Position numbers and translations under genes: made by a program. Source: Silurus meridionalis (lineage: Eukaryota; Chordata; Actinopteri; Siluriformes; Siluridae). From it: a DNA stretch of 64,000 nucleotides. Below, piece by piece: positions 34,431 to 43,608 of the stretch. The stretch spans positions 6,334,460-6,398,459 of the forward strand of contig NC_060906.1 of NCBI RefSeq assembly GCF_014805685.1. The letters are read 5' to 3'. Each line of letters opens with the position of its first letter. Position 1 is the stretch's first letter. The notes under the pieces were generated by a model, which saw only the letters and a program-made list of their open reading frames with translations, was not told where the DNA came from and ran no database searches.

Positions 34431-35205
34431 CTAATTTGCAGTTGCACTAACAAAACTTGTTATTCTAAATTATATACTTTTTTGCGCTCAGCAATGCAAC
34501 CACTTCAGTTACTCATGATATAATTACCTTGCATAGCTAACAAAAATTACTTTGTGCTTCAGGTGTTTCAAATGATAACTTTAAATAAAATCACACTTTA
34601 ACATATTTAAAATGGAATAATAAGAATACAACAATTAAAACCCCCTTTTTTTTTTACCTATTAAACTTTTACATTGATCTAATTTATGTTCCTACATTTT
34701 TTATTTTGGTCCATAATATCACTCCTAAAATAAATTTGTCCATTTAAAGCACTACTTCCACTTATGTTGTTGCTAATGCATGTTTTTCTTTGCAATTTAT
34801 GTAGCAAAAGTTATTGGGGTTTATGTAGGAGCGGGGTGGTGTGATGAGGAGCTTCGAGCACTCTCCAGAGAGAGTGGAGGCATGATTGACAATGAGCTCC
34901 AGGTGTGCATGGTTATGCCTGGAGCTCCAGTGAGAGTGAAGGCATAGAGAGCCACCAAAGGGGGCTTGGCAGGTGGTTCCCTGACAACCTTATTATACAG
35001 ATGCAGAGAAAATTGTTGGTTCCCTTCTATTAAAGAAAGAAAAACCCACAAATGTCGCTAAAATAACTAATTATAATACAAAAGTAATAATTAAATCAAA
35101 ATGTGATATTGCTTTTGTGGTTCAACAGGAGCATTAAAAATAAAGTAATGAAACTGGCCTCGATGTTCTTTGGTGTTTTTAGCTGTGTGATTTGGGTCAT
35201 TTTCC
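34431..35205. other. unassigned AT-rich sequence with one strong hairpin
   Basis: Mostly AT-rich with no coding signal. The block at 34830-35000 is GC-richer. It contains a hairpin (34894-34927) and a 'ccaaagggggcttggcaggt' segment whose like occurs inside both Tigger-like elements (25560 and 61430). Confidence 0.35.
34894..34927. other. perfect 10-bp hairpin
   Basis: GAGCTCCAGG and CCTGGAGCTC are perfect reverse complements separated by 14 bases. No U-rich tract follows and this is a eukaryote, so it is not a bacterial-type terminator. It could be a transposon subterminal hairpin, possibly the end of the Helentron, but the link is unproven. Confidence 0.5.
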
Positions 35206-35209
35206 TGTC

Positions 35210-35580
35210 AAGTTAAGTCAATTTGTATAGCGCTTTTCACAACAGACATAGTCTCAAAGCAGCTTTACACAAATCAACAGTGAAGGTGAATGGTGTGCAT
35301 TTATCCCTGATGAGCAGCCGTGGCGACTGTGGCAAGGAAAAACTCCCTTAGATGTTATGAGGAAGAAACCTTGAGAGGAACCAGACTCAAAAGTGGAACC
35401 CATCCTCATTTGGGTGACATCAAGAGTGTGATCATAAATCTTTCAACAATACAGAACACTGAAGAGTGAGAACTAACATGAGCACTGGAGTATAAGATTA
35501 TAAGTAAATGTTCTTTCAACAGTCTTTGGTATAAAATTAGGAGCTACTGGGCTCAACATTTGTGATCATCACAGAACCCA
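35210..35580 (-). mobile_element. LINE 3' tail, minus strand
   Basis: This is the reverse complement of the tail at 4262-4618: 'tatagcgcttttcacaacag', 'cagtgaaggtgaatggtgtg' and 'ggatgggttcc' in reverse. It is a short truncated copy with no coding region, and it directly abuts the Tc1 remnant. Confidence 0.75.
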
Positions 35581-36300
35581 TGACCTGTGACTGAGACCAA
35601 GCTTTTTGACACTGGGCAGCACATTTCACTCCAGAATGCCAGGATAGTCTTAAAATTCCATTGTACTCTGCACAGATTCAAATAACCCTGTGTCAGATGC
35701 AGCAAAGAACATAACCAAGCCTCCTCCATGTTTCACAGTAGGTACAGTGTTCTTTTGTTTGTATGTTAATTTTTCCATCTGTGAACATAGAGCTGATGTA
35801 ACTTGTCACATAGTTTTGTTTCATCTATCTAAAGGACATTCTCCCAGAAGCTTTGTGGCTTGTCAGTATGCATTTTGGCAAATTCCAGTCTCACTTTTTT
35901 ATGATTGGCCTTCAACAGTGGAGTTCTCCTTGGTCGTCTTCCATTAAGTCCATTTTGGCTCAAACAGCGACGAATGGTATGATCTGAGACTGATGTACCT
36001 TGAGCTTGGAGTTCACCTCTAATCTTTTTGGTTCCCATTCGTATTATCCGTCTCAATTTGTCATCAATGTTCCTCTTGCGTCCACGTCAAGGGAGGTTGG
36101 CTACAGTCCCGTGGACTGTAAACTTCTGAATAATATGTGCCTCTGTAGTCACAGGAACATCCAGCTGTTTGGAGATGGTCTTCTAGCCTTTACCTTTCTC
36201 CTAATCGTCCTAATCTCCTGAGACAACTCTCTCCTTAGCTTTCTGTGGTCCATATTCATGAAACCCAAACAGCAAAGTGACGACTTTTCACCCTTTAAAT
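35581..36300 (-). pseudogene. Tc1-like transposase remnant
   Basis: On the minus strand about 36190-36255 encodes 'MDHRKLRRELSQEIRTIRRK', typical of Tc1 N-termini. 35829-36056 encodes 'MGTKKIRGELQAQG' through 'GRRPRRTPLLKANHKKVRLE'. Further on, degenerate pieces correspond to the catalytic domain ('VHRW' and 'VKHGG' in altered frames). It has several frameshifts and no C-terminus, ending at the LINE tail. No terminal inverted repeats are seen, so the copy is truncated at both ends. Confidence 0.75.
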
Positions 36301-36856
36301 AGGCAGACTGACACATTTGATGCTAACTAAAGGGCACACTTTAGTTCCCCTTCAGGAACTCGAGCTGCGTCGAAACACTATGGGAACGCCCTTGTGTGAC
36401 CACACTCTGAACTGCGTGTGTAATCTGACCAATAGGCGTTTGGAACCTGACGTCATCAGCGGGCGACGTCGCGTAAACAGGAAGCTACAAATGGCTGCGA
36501 GATGGACCAGACGCTAGCTTCTGCTCATTCAGCTAAGCGCTGTTTCGCTGTTTTTTCTCTGATCGAGTGATGGCTGGCAGACACAGTTTCTGAAAATGTG
36601 TTCATCCATGTCCGCGTTTCATTACCGGTAAGAATTCACATGATCGGTGGGTTGTTTGCCTGGGAGTGGAGCATGCACAGTCGGCTCTCGAGGGGGTCGA
36701 TTGCTCGCATTGTAGCCGCATGGCTATGCGCACGCTTCGCTCCTGGAGAAGATCGCTCTTTCTCGCGGCTCCGGTCCCGCGAAGCAGCACCGGCGCTCGA
36801 GGGGCTCGCAGGCCGATTTAACGGCGGGGTTGGAGTCGGATGAATGAGCCGATCTC

Positions 36857-38130
36857 GTGGGGCTGGTCGGCGGCAGCCCCAGCCTGGTCCTTCCAGGCAC
36901 CGCGAAGCCCAGAAACAGAGCGTCGCCACCTGATCTCCGCGGGCGGGGCCTAAGGATCCGAGGCTTCGCTCTGGGCCCAGCAAACGGGCTGTGGAGCGGA
37001 GATCCTGACGGTCTTCAGTCGAGGGGGTGGTGTGCACCTCACGCTACGGTGCCCGTCCCTCCCCCGCACCACCAGGAGGCCGTGGCGTTGGCTCTGCCAC
37101 AGGATGTGCTTCAGATAGTCCTGTGGACTATAGAGGGTGGTTACGTGATTCAGTTCGCGTCCTCTCCTCCCCGTTTCAACGGGATGTGTCCCACCCTGGT
37201 GGGGCCCAAGCAGGCTCTGGTCCTGGAACAAGAAGTGCGCACACTCCTGGGAAAAGGGGCCATCGAGGTGGTTCCCCCCTCGGTTCGAGAGTCAGGCTTC
37301 TACAGCCCGTACTTCGCCGTTCCGAAGAAGGATGGTAAGTTGCGTCCCATTCTAGATCTTCGCTCCTTGAGCCACTCTCTCACGAGACTCCGGTTCAGGA
37401 TGCTCACCCTCAAGGGGGTCGTGACGCAGATCAGGTTCGGGGACTGGTTCGTCACTATAGATCTGAAGGATGCGTACTTTCACATCTCCATCCCTCCTGC
37501 ACACAGGAGGTTCCTGAGGTTTACTTTCGGGGGCATGGCATATCAATATCGGGTCCTCCCGTTCGGCCTGGCACTCTCGCCCCGCACCTTCACAAAGTGC
37601 ATCGATGCAGCACTGACACTGCTGCATTTTTAATTACATCGACGATTGGTTGATCATGGCTCATTCGGCATCGAGATGTCGTCCTCGCCTACATGAAGGT
37701 GTTTGGGTTTCGGCTAAACGCCAGCAAAAGCGTGCTTTCTCCAGCACAGAGAACCACCTTTTTGGGCGTAGTGTGGGACGCGGCCAGGATGCAGGCACGG
37801 TTGTCGCCTGCTCGGGTCGAGGTCATCCTCACTGCCGTCAGGAGAGTGCGGGAAGGCCAGCCACTCACTGTGAGGCAGTTCCAGAGGCTGCTAGGTCTCA
37901 TGGCAGCGGCGTCCAGCATAGTTCCGCTCGGGCTCCTGCACATGAGGCCACACCAGTGGTGGCTCCGGGGCAGGTGGTTCTCCCTCAAGGGGAACCCGCA
38001 TCGTACTATTAAGGTCCCGCAGTGTGCCCTTCGAGCCTTGGATGTCTGGAAAGACCTGACATAGCGTGACGCTAACGACAGCCGCTTCCCTCACGGGGTG
38101 GGGAGCGGTCATGAGTGGCCACCAGGCCAC
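36857..38130 (+). pseudogene. DIRS reverse transcriptase
   Basis: The 258-codon frame from 36857 contains DIRS polymerase signatures: 'SGFYSPYFAVPKKDGKLRPI', 'LDLRSLSHSLTRLRFRMLTL', 'FVTIDLKDAYFHISIP' (motif A Asp) and 'YRVLPFGLALSPRTFTKCID'. The next bases encode 'YIDDWLIMAHS', the catalytic Y-x-D-D, but out of frame. After a deletion, 37693-38064 encodes 'VFGFRLNASKSVLSPAQRTT', 'RQFQRLLGLMAAASS' and onward. The final part, 38070-38130, gives the start of RNase H ('SLTGWGAVMSGHQA'). The first 80 or so codons after 36857 are gag-like or linker sequence. Confidence 0.8.
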
Positions 38131-38370
38131 AAGGACAAGGAGCCTGTCCTGAGACCACAAGAGGACCGCTTGTGCTAGCTTGTACAAGGGGCGAAATCGG
38201 AGACCCCCCTGGTGGTTGATGTAAGAGACCACCGTTGTATTGTCCGTGCGGACCAACACATGGCGATCTCTCAGGTCTGGGAGAAAGTGTCTTAACCCTA
38301 AAAACACTGCCATCATCTCCAGGCAATTTATGTGCCACGAGAGATGTGGGCCGCTCCACGGGCGTTCCAA
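38131..38370 (-). pseudogene. DIRS RNase H fragment in inverted orientation
   Basis: The minus strand of 38131-38355 encodes 'WSGPHLSWHINCLEMMAV' and 'VLVRTDNTTVVSYINHQG', the RNase H part that normally continues the plus-strand frame ending at about 38130. It now reads the other way and, on the minus strand, follows directly after the terminal repeat. So a segment was inverted or two copies were joined head to head. The minus-strand frame running on to 37891 beyond this is only the antisense of the polymerase. Confidence 0.75.
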
Positions 38371-38430
38371 TAGCGTTTCGATGCAGCGGTTCGTTCCCTT
38401 GCGGAACTAGGGTTACGGTCGTAACCTAGA

Positions 38431-38771
38431 GACGTTTATCATGTCCCTGTAGTTAAATTATTTTCAAAGTTTTCTAGGGGTACCATGATTTCTGTCCAGG
38501 TCAGTATCAATAAATTGTTTTTTATAAATGCTTCTATTAAACCACAATTCAAACGCAATGTCTGATTTTTATTAGAGTTTCAATTGTGTTTGAATTTGAT
38601 TATGATATTAGGCAGAAAGTGAACATTTCGTACTTAAAGTTGATGTATTAGATTAAAAAAAATCAGCAAGAGCAATGATTTGAGTTTGACTGTTCACACT
38701 TTTTTTAAAAAGGATTTAATGATTATGATGTCATTATTTTATTTTACATTCGACACAAGGGATCCAGCAAC
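38431..38771. other. unassigned AT-rich sequence
   Basis: AT-rich sequence between the DIRS element and the integrase-like gene. It is probably an intron or upstream part of that gene. I see nothing specific. Confidence 0.35.
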
Positions 38772-38936
38772 ATGAAAAAATGTAGAGTTGTTTGCAGTGC
38801 AGAGGATGCCGACACGCTGTTTCAGGAGTTTCATAGCAGCAACATAGGTGCACATTATGCCCAGCTTAAAACTAGAGATGCAATTTCTAAGCAGTACTAC
38901 TGGCCTGGCATGTCAGCAGACATAGAGAAATGGGTA
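38772..38936 (+). pseudogene. Ty3-type integrase-like gene, zinc-binding exon
   Basis: Encodes 'FQEFHSSNIGAHYAQLKTRD' and 'AISKQYYWPGMSADIEKW', the H2C2 zinc-binding domain of Ty3/Gypsy-type integrases, up to a donor GTAGGC at 38937. Its second cysteine pair is in the next exon (39030-39098). Splicing the two gives W-V-x2-C-x2-C at normal spacing. Such intron-bearing, Ty3-integrase-derived genes include GIN1, the KRBA2 group and Ginger-type transposons. I cannot tell which this is. With fragments to 46260 it forms one gene broken by five later insertions. Confidence 0.7.
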
Positions 38937-39029
38937 GGCTTATGCACCTTAACATTTACCACACTGACTTCATAAATTCAATACCTTTTTAATTATATAA
39001 TACCAAATTCATATAATTAAAATGTCAAG

Positions 39030-39098
39030 GTATCACAGTGTATAGTGTGCCAGAAAAATAAAGATATAAAGCCGAAGACAGACCTCAAACCGACCAAG
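39030..39098 (+). pseudogene. Ty3-type integrase-like gene, second exon
   Basis: Follows an AG acceptor and reads 'VSQCIVCQKNKDIKPKTDLK', completing the H2C2 zinc finger. It ends at a GT donor after 'KPTK'. The frame joins without loss to the exon at 39977 ('KPTK' then 'VKTPSELLGMD'), which is good evidence that these are real spliced exons. Confidence 0.65.
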
Positions 39099-39119
39099 GT
39101 ATCAAGAGCAAATTTAGGT

Positions 39120-39895
39120 GATATATATTAACACTTTATTAGGTACATCTGTCCAACTGCTCGTTAACACATTTCTAATCAGCCAATCACATGGCAGCAA
39201 CTCAATGCATTTAGGCATGGTCAAGACGATCTGCTGCAGTTCAAACCGAGCGTCAGAATGGGGAAGAAAATGTGATTTAAGTGACTTTGAACGTGGCATG
39301 GTTGTTGGTGCCAGACGGGCTGGTTTGAGTATTTCAGAAACTGCTGATCTACTGGGATTTTCACGCACAACCATTTCTAGGGTTTACAGAGAATGGTACG
39401 AAAAAGAGAAAATATCCAGTGAGCGGCACTTCTGTGGCAAAGGATTACAAACGTTCACGGTGGTTTGAGGATGGATTGGACTGTAGTTAATGTCAACAGT
39501 CTCCTACATCGACTCAGGACTACTTTTTGCTTCTGATCATCATCACTGTACCCCGCAACATTATATCTGCTACAAATTGACATTTGGTGCAACCCAGATG
39601 AGGATGGGTTCCCTCTTGAGTCTGGTTCCTCTCAAAGTTTCTTCCCTATGCCATCTCGGGGAGATTTTACTTCACCACAGTCTCCACCGACTTGTTCATC
39701 AGGGACAAACTTACTTATAAAGAACATCTTCACTTTTAATCACCACATTATCTGTGTAAAGCTGCTTTAAGACAATGTTCATTGTTAAAAGCGCTATACA
39801 AATAAAAATGAATTGAATTAATTAAGGCAGTTCTGAAGGCAAAAGGGGGTCCAAGCCGGTACTAGTAATGAAGTGGCCGGTTAGTGTATAATAAT
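39120..39895 (+). mobile_element. Tc1-like element remnant with a LINE tail inside
   Basis: The left end carries 'cactttattaggtacatctg' and the right end is 'gaagtggccggttagtgtat', the opposed terminal repeats of a common fish Tc1 family. 39258-39468 encodes the transposase N-terminal helix-turn-helix region ('DFERGMVVGARRAGLSISET', 'FSRTTISRVYREW'). The catalytic domain is gone. In its place lies a LINE 3' tail (39560-39835) ending 'caaataaaaatgaattgaat'. The whole sits in an intron of the integrase-like gene. Confidence 0.8.
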
Positions 39896-39976
39896 ATATT
39901 ACACTTTATTTCTTGTTAATACATATTTCCAAAATATGTAAAATATGATGATTTCTATTCATGTCTGTTTTTGCAG

Positions 39977-40190
39977 GTCAAGACTCCATCCGAACTGCTT
40001 GGAATGGACTTAATTGGAAAGTTGGTCAAATCTGACCAGGAAAATCAGTATATGTGTGTGATAATAGATTATTGCACGAGATGGACACAGGCATAACACC
40101 TTAAATCAAAGTCTGCTGCAGAAGTTAAACAAATTTTAATATGGATCGTGTATCAATTTGAAGTGCCGTAACAAATTTTAACAGATCAAA
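39977..40190 (+). pseudogene. Ty3-type integrase-like gene, catalytic core exon (5' part)
   Basis: After the acceptor TTTTTGCAG the frame reads 'VKTPSELLGMDLIGKLVKSD' (first catalytic Asp in 'GMDLIG') and 'YMCVIIDYCTRWTQA'. A stop then follows, and after a few more codons 'ILTDQ', the second catalytic Asp region. A LINE tail interrupts it at that point, so the third acidic residue is not seen. Two in-frame stops show decay. Confidence 0.65.
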
Positions 40191-40334
40191 TCAAATCAAA
40201 TATTATTTGTTACATACATACAGGGTATGGCATGTGGTAAAATGCTTATTACGACAGTCCGGCATGAGGGAATAGGATGGGGAGAAAATTAATACAAAGA
40301 AAGAGAAGACTGAAAGTATAAAAACCTCTATAAA

Positions 40335-40370
<36 letters not shown>

Positions 40371-40396
40371 GTAAAGATATATGAGAGAAAAAGATG
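40188..40396 (-). mobile_element. L2-type LINE 3' tail, minus strand
   Basis: Begins 'gatcaaatcaaatcaaat' and continues with 'tacatacatacagggta', the reverse of the tail at about 46100-46155 of the L2 LINE. It probably continues at 42020-42280 beyond the Tc1 element inserted in it. It carries an AAT-type microsatellite at 40338-40372. Confidence 0.65.
40338..40372. repeat. AAT microsatellite
   Basis: About 11 AAT units inside the antisense L2 LINE tail. Confidence 0.9.
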
Positions 40397-40398
40397 TA

Positions 40399-42018
40399 CA
40401 ACCCCTGGCAAAAAGTATGGAATCACCCTTCTCAGAAGATGTTCATTCAAATGTTTAATTGTGTAGAGAAAAAACCAAGCACATATATGCCACAAAACAA
40501 TATTCTGGCTGTATAAAACACTTAAAAAAACAACAAAGAAAGATAACTATAGTCAATTACAAGTGTTTTTACAGATCAAACAGAGGAAAAAAATATGGAA
40601 TCACACTGCACTTTGCATTTCTAAAACAAACACCTGTATCTGATTACAACTGCTAATTAGTCTGCAGTTAAAAAAAGAGTGCTTGCACACATTAGTGATG
40701 TGTTGAACCAAGATGATTGACATAACTCATGGCTCCAACACGAGAGATGTCAGTTGAAACAAAGGAGAGGATTATCAAACTTCTCAAAGAAGGTAAATCT
40801 TCACAGAATGTTGCAAAAAATGTTGGTTGTTCCCAGTCAGCTGTGTCTAAAATCTGGACCAAGTACAAATCAAATGGAAAGGTTGTAAAAGGGAAGCGTA
40901 CTGGTAGACCAAGAAAGACATCAAAGCGCCAAGACAGAAAACTTAAAGCAATATGCCTTGAAAACAGAAAATGCACAACAAAACAAATGAGGAACAAATG
41001 GGCAGAAAGTGGAGTTCATGTCTGTGACCGGACTGTAAGAAATCGCCTAAAAGAAATGGGATTTACATACAGAAAAGCCAAACGAAAACCATCATTAACA
41101 TCTAAACAGAAAAAAACAAGGTTCCAGTGGGCTAAAGAAAGACAATCTTAGACTGTGGATGACTGGATGAGAGTTATATTCAGTGATGAATCACGAATCT
41201 GCATTGGGCAGGGTGATGATGCTGGAACTTTTGTTTGGTGCCGTTCAATGAAATTTATGAAGACAACTGCCTGAAGAAAACATGCAAATTTCCACAATCA
41301 TTAATGATATGGGGTTGTATGTCAGGTAAAGGTATGGGAGAGATGACAGTCATTACATCTTCTATAAATGCACAAGTTTATGTTGAGATTTTGGACACTT
41401 TTCTTATTCCATCAATTGAAAGGATGTTTGGTGATGGTAGCATCATTTTCAGGATGATAATGCATCGTGCCATAGGGCAAAATCTGTGAAAACATTTCTA
41501 CAGGAAAGACATATAATGTCAATGGCATGGCCTGCAAATAGTCCGGACCTCAATCCAATTGAAAATCTGTGGTGGAAATTAAAGAAAATGGTCCACGACA
41601 AGGCTCCAACCTGCAAAGCTGATCTGGCAACTGCAATAAGACAAAGCTGGAGACAGATTGATGAAGTATACTGTTTGTCATTAGCTGAATCCATGCCTCA
41701 GAGAATTCAAGCTGTTATAAAAGCCAGAGGTGGTGCAACAAAGTACTAGTAGTGTTTTTATTTGGTGATTCCATATAATTTTCCTCAGATTTGTGTGATT
41801 CCATATTTTTTTCCTTTGTTTGATCTGTAAAAACACTTGTAATTGACTATAGTTATCTTTCTTTGTTGTTTTTTTAAGTGTTTTATACAGCCAGAATATT
41901 GTTTTGTTGAGTGAAAATTGTTTTGTGGCATATATGTGCTTGGTTTTTTCTCTACACAATTAAACATTTGAATGAACATCTTCTGAGAAGGGTGATTCCA
42001 TACTTTTGCCAGGGGTTG
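40399..42018 (+). mobile_element. near-complete Tc1-like element with long inverted repeats
   Basis: The element is 1,620 bp, flanked by TA on both sides (40397-40398 and 42019-42020). Terminal inverted repeats of roughly 210 bp start CAACCCCTGGCAAAAAG. The word 'tatggaatcac' occurs both at the tip and at the inner end of each repeat, an IR/DR arrangement. The right repeat has a small internal duplication ('caaaacaat') absent from the left. The transposase lies between, on the plus strand. Confidence 0.9.
40729..41749 (+). pseudogene. Tc1-like DDE transposase, frameshifted
   Basis: 40729-41151 holds the N-terminal domains: a paired-like helix-turn-helix ('MSVETKERIIKLLKEGKSSQ', 'VGCSQSAVSKIWTKYKSNGK') with a 'GKRTGRPRKTSKRQDRKL' hook between the halves. 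The catalytic part is split over frames: first Asp in 'VIFSDESRICI' (about 41178), second in the 'QDDNAS' region (about 41450, frameshifted), then Glu in 'NSPDLNPIENLWWKLKKM' (about 41557). All three acidic positions can be seen. A stop at 41151 (TAG) and two frameshifts inactivate it. Length and layout match intact Tc1 transposases of about 340 residues. Confidence 0.85.
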
Positions 42019-42399
42019 TATATACAAAAAAATAACAAAAATGGCAGTAAACAGTGAACCAGTAGAACAACAGTCAACAATAAACGATTTAAGAGGGTTT
42101 AGATTGTCCATAAAGTGTTTGTGTGCGGTATGGTGTGGTATAAAATATAAAGTGCACTGTGCTGTACGAGTCCAGATTTTAAAGTGTCGTGGTGCGAAAG
42201 GTGAGACATGTACAGAGAAGAAGTGTGATGATGGACAGAGAGAGGGCCAGTTTTTAGATCCTGGGTGTTTTCTGGTTTAAACTCCGCAACAGCTGTTAGT
42301 TATTAACAACATTTTTCCAAAAGGTTGATGGTTCCTTCAATAATGGCTAAACAGGAAACAGTTTGAATGTACATTGTTGATAGTAATTTGTAAAAAACA

Positions 42400-42645
42400 A
42401 ACAGAAGAAAAAAAAGGCTATCAAATAGAACCCAACAAAGCCTTTTGGTGAAAGACATGGTGTGGCGACGTAATGTGCGCAATGAACAGCGCAAAGGAGG
42501 AAAACTTGACCCTAATTATTTTGGTCTATTTATGGTCCCCAAAATAGAGAGGAAAAGTGTTGATCTTGTGAATTCAGATGGCTGATTAACATGCAAGGTC
42601 AACATTGACCATCTCAAACACCATTATGAGGAGACTCCACGAATA
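42400..42645 (+). pseudogene. Ty3-type integrase-like gene, C-terminal GPY/F-like region
   Basis: In one frame the sequence reads 'LLVKDMVWRRNVRNEQRKGG', 'KLDPNYFGLFMVPKIERKSV' and 'KVNIDHLKHHYEETPRIP' with a stop between. This is the chromatin-side C-terminal module of Ty3-type integrases (GPY/F-like: 'YFGLFMV'). It is in the same orientation as the exons at 38772-40190. The part after 46160 ('VRRHQQFAPSQPLNKTSSPP') may be its continuation, split by the L2 LINE inserted at about 42648. Confidence 0.6.
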
Positions 42646-42650
42646 CCAAG

Positions 42651-43608
42651 ATGGCGCCGGTGAGGTCGGCTGCCGTCACGACTGCTCCGGCTACGGTTTT
42701 CTTTTTGTTTATTTTATACTTTTATTTAACTAGTTTTATTTCCATCTACACAAGATGGACACCATTAGATATGACAGAGACACTCATATCTATTGGTGTA
42801 CAATGCACTCACCTATCGCCGCTTTTAAACCCGGACCCATGCTGGCTGAGAGAGATCCTGAGGGTGAACAAAGGACGCGACCCGTACCGGCGTCCGCGAG
42901 GGAAACGAGCTGGCGTCAGGAACAGGCTGAGGGCACGCGCACACCGCGCTCCCTTACCTAGTATCCTGTTAGCCAACGTCCAGTCACTGGAGAACAAGCT
43001 CGACGACCTCAGGGCAAGGGTCAAGTTCCAGAGAGACATTCGGGACTGCAACCTTCTCTGCTTCACCGAGACATGGCTGAACCCAGCGGTAGCCGGCCGA
43101 GTTCTTTTCGGTTTACCACATGGACAGAACACTGGAGTCGGGGAAGTCAAGAGGAGGTGAAGTGTGTCTGATGGTGAACAAACACTGGTGCGACAGCGCG
43201 AGCATTGTTCCTCTTTCACGCTTCTGCACACCAAACCTGGAACTACTGACCATCAAATGTCGGCCCTTCTATCTACCTCGGGAATTCAGCTCGGTCATAG
43301 TCAGTGCCGTTTATATTCCACCTCAAGCGGACACGGACACTGCAGTATGGGACTTACATGAGTCATTAACGCAACAACAAACACAGCATCGGGACGCTGC
43401 GCTCATTGTGGTCGGAGATTTCAACAGTGCCGACCTCAGCGCGCACTCGAACTTTATCAGCACATCACCTGCCCCACCAGGGGCGAAAGAACACTGGATC
43501 ACTGCTACACAACATTTAAGAACAGCTACAAGGCACAATCACGTCCACCGTTTGGGAAATCGGACCATGCTGCCATCTTCCTCATGCCTGTTTACAAACA
43601 AAGGCTGA
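42651..43608 (+). pseudogene. L2-type LINE endonuclease region, frameshifted
   Basis: Frame 42651-43160 gives the start ('LPSILLANVQSLENKLDDLR') and 'LLCFTETWLNPAVAG', where Glu coordinates metal. Frame 43120-43608 continues with 'SVIVSAVYIPPQADTDTAV' and 'VVGDFNSADL' (Asp and Asn of the active site). The closing S-D-H motif is out of frame near 43560 ('SDHAAIF' in the third register). It therefore has two one-base breaks within about 460 codons. The enzyme would nick target DNA for insertion. Confidence 0.75.

Larger units (their letters stand above)
36345..38428 (+). mobile_element. DIRS-type retrotransposon derivative
   Basis: Inverted terminal sequences mark the ends. The left end (36345-36393) contains 'gcgtcgaaacactatgggaa'. 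The right end (38366-38428), read in reverse, contains 'gcatcgaaacgctattggaa'. Between them are a gag-like 5' region (36600-36850), a DIRS reverse transcriptase and part of RNase H. The methyltransferase-like and tyrosine recombinase genes of complete DIRS elements are absent. The RNase H portion near the right end is inverted relative to the polymerase. Confidence 0.75.

Noticed and set aside
34894..34927. Rho-independent-type terminator at the hairpin
   Set aside because: There is no T-run after it and this is a eukaryotic sequence.
35829..36221. Plus-strand frames over the Tc1 remnant as independent genes
   Set aside because: They are antisense to clear Tc1 transposase sequence.
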